The notes under the pieces: generated by a model
Databases searched by the model: none
Seen by the model: the letters and a program-made list of their open reading frames with translations, nothing else
What the model was told of the DNA's origin: nothing
In this document: positions 28,109 to 34,201 of the stretch, one piece after another
Numbering within the stretch: position 1 is the stretch's first letter
How the letters are laid out: each line of letters opens with the position of its first letter
From: an uncultured Propionibacterium sp.
GTDB taxonomy: Bacteria; Actinomycetota; Actinomycetes; Propionibacteriales; Propionibacteriaceae
Length of the DNA stretch: 64,000 nt
NCBI GenBank assembly: GCA_938036835.1
Contig: CALHWB010000033.1
Coordinates: 1 to 64,000, forward strand
Direction: 5' to 3'
Program-made: the position numbers and the translations under genes

Positions 28109-28725
28109 AACGAGACCTCCTTGCTGTCACGAACCGGGAGGTAGCGGAGGTCACTCGGAAGCTGCGCTTCCAGCGCGTCCCGAACTCGCTCTGACAGGGC
28201 CGCGTTCACGATTTCACCGCTGACGAGTAGGCCAGCCTCGGCCAGCATGCGGAACACAGTCGACCGGAGCTTCTGCAACGTCGAGACCTTCACCTCGACG
28301 AGTTCGGGATGCCACAGCGCCTTCCCACGAACGAAGCTGTCGAAGTCGTCGTAGCCCAAGTTGGGAGTGAGCAGAAGGAAGCGCTCGCGCACGACATCCT
28401 CCGCGAAGTCGCCTATGAACGCGTAGCGACGACACGCCGCGACCCACATCAGGTGACCGCGTTCGCTCGGGCTGGCGTCTCGCAGCAACTCCAGTTCGGA
28501 GTCCGTAAGGACCGCCAAGCGCTGGGCGACCTCGCGCGCCAGCCGAAATCCGGACGAGGCGGTTCGCGCTTGGAGCAGGTTCTCTGAGCGGAGCTGGTCT
28601 CGAACCAGGCCCCAGTCGCGGACTTCCAGAAAGATCGGCGCGGCGATCACTGCCTCCCGAGCCAGGAGGGCACCGCTGGTGAAGGACAGGGCGTATCGAT
28701 CATGTCCCTGAGACGCCATGCGCAT
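28105..28725 (-). CDS. brxA: BREX protein BrxA (DUF1819)
   Basis: A 206-residue DUF1819 protein (YALSFTSGALLAREAVIAAP, FRLAREVAQRLAVL, RRYAFIGDFAEDVVRE, RSTVFRMLAEAGLL). BrxA is a small helical DNA-binding protein in characterised systems. ATG 28725 is chosen because GGAAGGAGG lies six bases before it. The open frame upstream overlaps the regulator gene and is arginine-rich junk. It is the first core gene of the operon, with 89 bases to the helix-turn-helix gene. Confidence 0.93.
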   Translation of the reverse strand: MRMASQGHDRYALSFTSGALLAREAVIAAPIFLEVRDWGLVRDQLRSENLLQARTASSGFRLAREVAQRLAVLTDSELELLRDASPSERGHLMWVAACRRYAFIGDFAEDVVRERFLLLTPNLGYDDFDSFVRGKALWHPELVEVKVSTLQKLRSTVFRMLAEAGLLVSGEIVNAALSERVRDALEAQLPSDLRYLPVRDSKEVSL

Positions 28726-28814
28726 CTGGTGCCTCCTTCCGGTGTTTGGTAGTAGATCAGGGTATGGGGTGCCACCGACAAGGCGTCGGTAGCGGGTCAA
28801 GCTGAGAGATGGGC

Positions 28815-29015
28815 TCACCTCGGTGGGGAGGGCTCGGAGTCGGCGGCAGCGTCGCCGTGGCGCACCCAGTCGTCGATCACGCTGGTTTGGAACTTCCAGA
28901 GGCGTCCGGCCTTGTGGGCGGGCATGGCCTTCCCGGCGATCCGGGTGTAGACGGTGTCTTTGGTGATGCCGAGACAAGTGGCGATGTCGTCTGCGGACAG
29001 CCATGGCTCAGGCAC
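28815..29015 (-). CDS. Small helix-turn-helix protein (excisionase/MerR-like HTH_17)
   Basis: A 66-residue protein, almost entirely a single HTH_17 domain: EPWLSADDIATCLGITKDTV, YTRIAGKAMPAHKAGRLWKF, VIDDWVRHG. Such domains are shared by phage excisionases and small regulators. The GTG at 29015 has AAAGGA five bases upstream and is preferred over the ATG at 29036. It stands directly upstream of brxA in the same direction, so it is a good candidate for a BREX promoter regulator. An excisionase left from a mobile element is the alternative. Confidence 0.85.
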   Translation of the reverse strand: MPEPWLSADDIATCLGITKDTVYTRIAGKAMPAHKAGRLWKFQTSVIDDWVRHGDAAADSEPSPPR

Positions 29016-29040
29016 GTTATTCCTTTCTTGTTTCATGGCC

Positions 29041-29052
29041 TTGGCAGGCCAA
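29041..29052. promoter_or_regulatory. Short dyad upstream of BREX leader gene
   Basis: TTGGC-AG-GCCAA is a 12-base dyad 26 bases before the GTG start of the helix-turn-helix gene; a TATCAT hexamer at 29063-29068 could be the -10 box. This is a weak signal. The remaining 29069-29329 holds no gene I can support. Confidence 0.3.
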
Positions 29053-29329
29053 CATGCCTGATGATACCGGTGGAGGCGTGTCTTGGGTTGGGTGTGTCCG
29101 GGTGTGGTGCTCGTGATCTTTCGGGCGGTGTGGGTTGGCTCGTGATTGAGTGTTTCTAGGAGTTGTGCCCAGCCGTCGTGTTGGAATCAGGGGGCTGTGG
29201 ATGCCGTGGGTGGTGGTGTGTTTGGTTCGGTTGGTTGATGGGGTTCGTCCGGGCGGATGCCGACGGGTGGGACGGCTGCGGGTGTTCTCAGCATTGGGAG
29301 TTGTTTGTGGGGTTACAGGTCAAAAGGGT

Positions 29330-29896
29330 TTAGGGTGTGGTGATGATGCCGTCAAGAACGTCGGAAACGGTGGTTGGGGTCATCGGGTTGTGAAGTACCA
29401 CTACCTGGTAGATGGCCGCCCCGATGAGGAAGGTAGCCCAGCCGTCTGGGGAGGCTGCCGGTGACAGGCGTCCGGCCTGCTGGACTCGGGTGAGAGCTTC
29501 GATGAGCATGAGTCGGGGTGGATCGATGATCCGTTCGCGGTAGTAAGTGCGCAGGGCCTGGTCGTTGTGCTGTTGAAGATCCAGTGCGACGGCCAGCCAT
29601 GAACTCGAACTGGTGTTGATCGATGAGGCCAACATCGCGCATACGGCTCGCAGGTCTGAAACGGGGTCGTCGGTTGGGATGAAGGTTCGGTCCCCGATGC
29701 TTCTGGCGACTGCTTCCACGGCCAATGAGGCCAGCGACGGCCAGCGGCGGTAGATCGTCGTCTTGGCGACGCCGCTTGTGCGGGCCACATCATCGACACG
29801 TAGCCCGGAGTAGCCGTTGGCGGCCAGCAGGGTCAGGGTTGCTGTGGTCACCTTGTCGTCGATCATGGGATCTCGTGGTCGGCCGCGTGGGTTCAT
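29330..29896 (-). CDS. TetR-family transcriptional regulator
   Basis: A 188-residue protein. The N-terminus MNPRGRPRDPMIDDKV and helix-turn-helix LRVDDVARTSGVAKTTIYRR are followed by WPSLASLAVEAVA, as in AcrR-like regulators. The C-terminal TetR_C domain is complete. It is divergent from the HXXEE gene at 29966, and an inverted repeat lies between them. This arrangement usually means the regulator represses both genes. Confidence 0.92.
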   Translation of the reverse strand: MNPRGRPRDPMIDDKVTTATLTLLAANGYSGLRVDDVARTSGVAKTTIYRRWPSLASLAVEAVARSIGDRTFIPTDDPVSDLRAVCAMLASSINTSSSSWLAVALDLQQHNDQALRTYYRERIIDPPRLMLIEALTRVQQAGRLSPAASPDGWATFLIGAAIYQVVVLHNPMTPTTVSDVLDGIITTP

Positions 29897-29908
29897 GCTC
29901 GCTCCTGC

Positions 29909-29929
29909 AATAGTTAATACGCTACTATT
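29909..29929. promoter_or_regulatory. Operator-like inverted repeat between tetR and HXXEE gene
   Basis: AATAGT (29909-29914) and ACTATT (29924-29929) are perfect 6-base arms with a 9-base spacer, in the 69-base divergent promoter region. A TetR dimer site is likely. Confidence 0.6.
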
Positions 29930-29965
29930 GGTAGTGTAAATGTGTTGGGGGGTGAGGATGGTTCG

Positions 29966-30440
29966 ATGCGTGGACGACTTGGTGACCGGCAGCGGTGGAC
30001 GGTACCGCTGAGTTTGGCGGTGTCCTTTCTGGCCAACGACGGGGAGGAGCTTCTGACGCTGGTGCCGACCTGGCCCGATGTCCTCGACAGGCTGCCTGTC
30101 GATGTGTCTGTGCCGTCATGGGTGCGTGATGTCGACCAGTGCCATGTGAATGTGGGCATCGCCATGATGGGTGCGCTGTGTGCAGCGGCCGTGGCCGATG
30201 GGGTGCGCAGCCGCGGGCGGGGTTCGCTCTATCAGGACTTCCAGTGGGTATTCGGGTTGCACGGGTTCGGGCACATCGCAGCCGCGTTGGTGTTCAGAAG
30301 GTACGCGACGGGCGTGGCGAGTTCGCCGATCGTCGTGATTCCGCAGTTGGGTTTCGCTCTGCGGGCACTGAGGCGGGCGGGGGTGCCACACGCGATCCGA
30401 CCGGTGCGTGCACTTGCTCGCATCGGCGCATGGCTTGCCT
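29966..30440 (+). pseudogene. HXXEE-domain membrane protein, C-terminally truncated by insertion
   Basis: The translation starts at ATG 29966 after GAGGATGG. It contains VSFLANDGEELLTLVPTW (the NxxEE equivalent of the HxxEE motif), then WVFGLHGFGHIAAALVFRRY and SPIVVIPQLGFALRALRR, as in HXXEE small membrane proteins. The last hydrophobic segments (ALARIGAWLALSHAAGA) break off near 30440, where IS982-like sequence begins. Such genes are often paired with TetR regulators. It is probably non-functional. Confidence 0.68.
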
Positions 30441-30500
30441 TGTCGCACGCCGCTGGGGCGGCGGTATCCGCAGCGCGGAGGCCACCCCTCTGCTTCCCCG

Positions 30501-31043
30501 ATCCTGGAGGACCGGTTCGTCACGGACACCGACTTCGACACCCTCGCTACCGCACTCTATGTCACGCTGGATGACGCGTTGACCAGCCACCCAGAGGTAT
30601 GTCCCCTCCGCCCCGCCAGCGGCTTCCAACCCAAGATCACCGACGCCTACCAGCCCACCACCGGCCACCACACCCTGATCGCGGACAAGGGCTACGCCAG
30701 TCGAGAGTTGGAACAATCACTCCACCACAAGGGAATACACCTCTTGCGGCCACCACAGCGCGGAGAACCACAACAACCCGGAGTCCGCTACTTCAAACCC
30801 CTACGACAGATCATCGAACCAGTCAACGCCACCCTGAAAACCCACCTCGACACCGAACACCACCGCGGCCGCACCCCACTCGGGCTCGTCGTCCGGATCA
30901 CCGCTGCACTACTCGCCCTGACCACCGCCATCTGGCACAACAAACAATGCAACACACCCACCCCGCGCTCACTCATCCCCTACGACCACCAACCCAGGAA
31001 TCAACCATCTAGAGGCGGGGCTCATGGCGGACCGTGCTGGTGA
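30501..31043 (+). mobile_element. IS982-like transposase remnant with internal deletion
   Basis: The frame contains ILEDRFVTDTDFDTLATALY, then SGFQPKITDAYQPTTGHHTL, IADKGYASRELEQSLHHKGI, and RYFKPLRQIIEPVNATLKTH. The first block is the N-terminus and the later ones the DDE region of IS982-type transposases (IADKGY carries a catalytic aspartate; the glutamate lies in IIEPVN). After ITDA about a hundred residues are missing, including the first catalytic aspartate. No terminal inverted repeats were found. The element is dead and its insertion truncated the HXXEE gene. Confidence 0.7.
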
Positions 31044-31144
31044 ACACCCGTAGGTAGACGCGCGATGCCCTGATGCAGGCCAGACCGGCGATGCGAACTC
31101 ACCTCGTTGGTGTCACAGGTGAGAGGAAACGACGATATGCGTAA

Positions 31145-31309
31145 CTTGCCTACGCGGTGACCGGCTACGGCGCCCAAGGCCTCGCCGTGGATGAAGCGGT
31201 CCAACTGGTCGATGACGGCACCGACCGTCCCGGCTTCTATATCGGTGCTTCCTGAGGCCGGTACACCAGCCAGACCGCCCTGGTTGCTGAGAACGCCGCC
31301 CCGACCTGG
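31145..31309 (+). pseudogene. MobF-type relaxase/helicase, C-terminal relic
   Basis: LAYAVTGYGAQGLAVDEAVQ, LVDDGTDRPGFYIGAS, TGA (where arginine is expected), then GRYTSQTALVAEN. This is the helicase motif block (AVTxHKAQGxTVD ... YVAxSRGR) at the end of TraA/TrwC-family conjugative relaxases. Only this block remains. It shows that a conjugative plasmid or integrative element was once here. The next 320 bases (31310-31632) show nothing I can assign. Confidence 0.58.
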
Positions 31310-31632
31310 CCCGCCGCCAGGTCGAGGACATCCTCGGCCAGTCCGATGCCGGCACCGGGCTGGCGATCTGCCGACCTGGACGTACGAACTGATCGGGAAC
31401 GCCTGGGAGGCCTGGTCGATCTGCAAGACGTCCACGTCCCTCCCATTCAGCCAGACCAGAAGGCGCTAGTTGAGCCGGTGCCCGCCGGACCCCGAGCGGC
31501 TCGCCCGGGTGGCCCAGGTCATTCGTCCTGCGTAGATCGATACGCCCACGATCTGGAAAGGGCCGTCCACCCTGTCCAGCCACCAAGCCCCTTGGCACCT
31601 CCCGGAGTACCTAACCTGTGTGGTGGTTACAG

Positions 31633-32067
31633 TTAGACCACTGCCGGTCGGCCGGGATCGTCGGTCACTGGGTCGAGCACGTCGAACCCAAGGCTGACGG
31701 CGGCCCTGGCCATCTGCGCGTCATGCGTGACGATCGTGACCTCGTCCACGCCGAGCCGCAGCGCCGACGCGACATGCACCGAGTCGGCCCCGCCGAGCAC
31801 GGTGTCGAGTGCGATGGCTTCGTCGATCAGGTCGTCCCCGACGGCGATCAGAGCGAACTCGTCCAGGTACTCTTCTGCGACATCGGTGGCCAGTCCGGCG
31901 TTCTTGACGACCCGCAGAACCTCGAGTTCGAGCATGCGTGAGCCGACGAACCTGTCACCGGCGGCATAGGCGGATTCGAACCACTCCCGGGCTGCGGCGG
32001 ACTTGTCTGCGATCGCTCGCAGCAACACCGACGAGTCGACGAACCAGGTGCGCTCAGATGAGGCCAT
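31633..32067 (-). CDS. vapC: VapC-type PIN-domain toxin
   Basis: A 144-residue PIN-domain ribonuclease. Four acidic positions typical of the active site are present: D11 (WFVDSSVLL), E47 or E49 (MLELEVLR), D95 (GADSVHVASAL) and D116 (VTHDAQM). VapC toxins usually cleave tRNA or rRNA unless held by the cognate antitoxin. It overlaps the antitoxin gene by 14 bases, so translation is coupled. It is intact. Confidence 0.9.
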   Translation of the reverse strand: MASSERTWFVDSSVLLRAIADKSAAAREWFESAYAAGDRFVGSRMLELEVLRVVKNAGLATDVAEEYLDEFALIAVGDDLIDEAIALDTVLGGADSVHVASALRLGVDEVTIVTHDAQMARAAVSLGFDVLDPVTDDPGRPAVV

Positions 32068-32338
32068 CGAACCTGGCCCGTTCGGCGTCGAGCGCAGCCC
32101 CGAGGTCTGTGCCGGTGGCGATGGTGGGGAAGCGTCGAGCCGACCGGGGAGCGGTGCTGCGGGAAGGTCGGGCGAGCCCGGTGGCCACCAGTTCGTCGAG
32201 CGGATCGCCAGAACTCTCGATCTTGGTGATTCGGTATGCGGGGTGACCGCGGCGCATCACAATCACTTCGCCGTGGTCCGCGAGTCGCGTCGCCCGGGAG
32301 GGGTTTTGGTTCAGCTCGGTGAGCGTGATCGACGCCAT
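32054..32338 (-). CDS. Phd/YefM-type antitoxin
   Basis: A 94-residue protein. The N-terminal MASITLTELNQNPSRATRLA and EVIVMRRGHPAYRITKI are the DNA-binding Phd/YefM fold. The disordered C-terminal ~40 residues should wrap the VapC partner. ATG 32338 lies seven bases from repeated CTAGAAT boxes, which likely form its operator and -10 region, so autoregulation is expected. Confidence 0.87.
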   Translation of the reverse strand: MASITLTELNQNPSRATRLADHGEVIVMRRGHPAYRITKIESSGDPLDELVATGLARPSRSTAPRSARRFPTIATGTDLGAALDAERARFDGLI

Positions 32339-32344
32339 GACTCG

Positions 32345-32364
32345 ATTCTAGCACTTCATTCTAG
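32345..32364 (-). promoter_or_regulatory. Toxin-antitoxin promoter/operator with two CTAGAAT boxes
   Basis: On the minus strand CTAGAAT occurs twice (32358-32364 and 32345-32351), 13 bases apart. TAGAAT resembles a -10 hexamer. The boxes sit just before the antitoxin start and fit an autoregulatory site. Confidence 0.5.
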
Positions 32365-32413
32365 ATTCAGGTCCGCCGCATCTTCGTCCGGCGGGAGCGG
32401 CCTATCGCACGAG

Positions 32414-32454
32414 AAAACCCACCCCGACTATTTGAGCTAGTCAGAGCGGGTTTT
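32414..32454. other. Composite hairpin AAAACCC...GGGTTTT
   Basis: Outer arms AAAACCC (32414-32420) and GGGTTTT (32448-32454) enclose inner arms GACTA (32426-32430) and TAGTC (32438-32442). It could end transcription reading either way, or be a recombination site, since it lies just before a recombinase remnant. Confidence 0.45.
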
Positions 32455-32521
32455 CGCCGGGGTGCCTGAGTAGCAGGTTCGGCAACTCGGCCCCCCCAAG
32501 ACGAAGACCCTGGTCAACCGC

Positions 32522-32936
32522 TTGAATCGTGGGGTTTACGAGGTGTCCCTACGGCCCGAGGGTGGCGCTGTGAGGGATGCTTGGGGTCCTGTTGTGGGGA
32601 CTGTCGAGACGGCTCAAACTTTTCTCACTGCCGTCGAGGTGGACGCGCTCGTCGGTGACTACCTGGCCGGGATGAGTGGGAAGTCTCTCGTGGAGAGGTA
32701 CAGCCATTCACCGGGCCACGGTGTTTTCGCATCTTCGTCGGCGTAACGTGCCGAGTCGTCGTCCGGGGTTGGGTCTGGACGAGAAGGCGGAGGCGGTGCG
32801 GCTGGCCCGAGCGGGTGTCTCGATGCGGGCGATCGCCCGCCGGATGGGAGTGGACCGCAAGGCCGTACGCGTAGCGCTGGTCGAGGCTGGACTCATCGTG
32901 AATGAAGACAGCGACGGTTCGACGGGAATCAAGTGA
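32522..32936 (+). pseudogene. Serine recombinase C-terminal region (copy B), frameshifted
   Basis: The first frame reads FLTAVEVDALVGDYLAGMSG, KSLVERY. After a shift near 32700 it continues IHRATVFSHLRRRNVPSRRP, DEKAEAVRLARAGVSMRAIA, RRMGVDRKAVRVALVEAGLI. This is the double helix-turn-helix tail of a resolvase/invertase-type recombinase. The catalytic domain is not upstream; the preceding sequence passes into the hairpin at 32414. The last part is repeated in decayed form at 9139 and 37053. It is inactive. Confidence 0.65.
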
Positions 32937-33397
32937 GCTGGCTAGGGAAGCGCTGGTTATTGGGCGAGCCTTGGTGAGTGTTTCCGGGACGGCTGATCTG
33001 GTGTCTTAGCCTCGATCTACCGATGGTCTCGGTGATCGCGGAGTGGTCCGGGCTGCGTCGGGTGAGTGGTCGAGGGCGTGCGGAACTGGCCGGACCTCGC
33101 TGTCCGGGTTGTCCACTGTGTTCCTCGGGTTGCGCAGCCGGGGGCTGCTGGGTGGTCAGGTCGCGTGGGCTTGGGGCGGGTCGCTGACTCGCTCGAACAG
33201 GACTGTCCAGCCGGTCTCCCAGGGTCACGCTCAAGGGAGGTGCACGGTGATCCGGCGGGCCGAGGTCGCCAGGCGGGCTGGCACGGTTACCAGCTTGTGG
33301 CGGATGGTCGCGGTGGTGACCCGGGCGAGGTCGGGAGCGGCGTTCGGACCCGCCACCGCAGTGTCGCGCGCGGTGGCCCAAGAGCATTTGCGGACCG
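32937..33397. other. Gap without recognisable gene
   Basis: About 460 bases. The plus-strand translation near 33240-33390 (VIRRAEVARRAGTVTSLWRM) is open but resembles nothing I know. No RNA gene or repeat is visible. Confidence 0.4.
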
Positions 33398-34201
33398 CTA
33401 GCGCCGCCTTCGCTTCCTCTGACTTCGAGAGCTCCCGTTACCGCGAGGCACGAGGCCCAGAGTCGCGAGTCCGAAATCGTCGAAAGGGATTACAGGAAAA
33501 GGGCTGTTGTTGACGAGGGGGGTGATGAGTGGGTCGCTCGTCACCACGGCGCCTGCCAAGTGCCAGGGCGCGCCGTTACCGTCTGCACCAAGGAACTCGG
33601 TGACTTCGCTGAGGTGCTGCCTCAACCAGTCGATGCGTCTGCTGTGGAGCTCGATTGTGGGCTTCTTCCCTCTCTTGCCTGTGAACAGCTTCTCAAGCTC
33701 GCCGATGATCTCGGCTGGTGTTCGCGCAACCTCGAAGTCCTTCGCCTCGACCACAATGATCGTCCGGGTCTGTGGATGGGTTGCGAGGACGTCGATGTCC
33801 CCGAGGTCATGGCCGGAAGGGTCGGTGATGCGATGCTTGCCGATCTTGTTCACGGACAATCGCGTGGTCATGCCGAGATCCTCAAGCTTGGCGGCCACCG
33901 AACGGGCGAAGGCATTGTTGATCTTGCCCCGCGCCTCAGAGATGCATCGCTTCATCTCGGCCGTCTTCGCTCGACCCTGCAAGCGCCCAGACAGCAAGTT
34001 GTCGACCCAGTACGGACCCAGCCGGTAGACGCTGCGAAAGCCGAAGACCAACTCATGGCCCTGAAGTACGAGCGGCCGCCCGAATGTACGACGCGTCGCG
34101 GTTGAAGCGCCACGGCCAGGCATCCTGTCCGATGCCGAGGAAAGACTCCCGCTCTGTGAGGGTGATCCCATCCACAACAGCCGACACGACTTCTTCCGCA
34201 A
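33398..34201 (-). CDS. PD-(D/E)XK-like C-terminal part of a broken large protein
   Basis: The real protein sequence here begins at RRTFGRPLVLQGHELVFGFR (from about 34090); the residues before it are out-of-frame translation of the upstream gene. It then shows SGRLQGRAKTAEMKRCISEA, LGDIDVLATHPQT and IIVVEAKDFEVARTPAEIIG. The D-I-D-V-L ... V-V-E-A-K-D pair is a clear PD-(D/E)XK nuclease-like metal site. Removing one G from the GGG run at about 34079-34081 (minus strand ATTCGGG) fuses it in frame to the 985-residue product upstream. The piece is therefore the C-terminus of one ~1200-residue protein, or of a protein made by frameshifting. Confidence 0.65.
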   Translation of the reverse strand: MRKKSCRLLWMGSPSQSGSLSSASDRMPGRGASTATRRTFGRPLVLQGHELVFGFRSVYRLGPYWVDNLLSGRLQGRAKTAEMKRCISEARGKINNAFARSVAAKLEDLGMTTRLSVNKIGKHRITDPSGHDLGDIDVLATHPQTRTIIVVEAKDFEVARTPAEIIGELEKLFTGKRGKKPTIELHSRRIDWLRQHLSEVTEFLGADGNGAPWHLAGAVVTSDPLITPLVNNSPFPVIPFDDFGLATLGLVPRGNGSSRSQRKRRRR

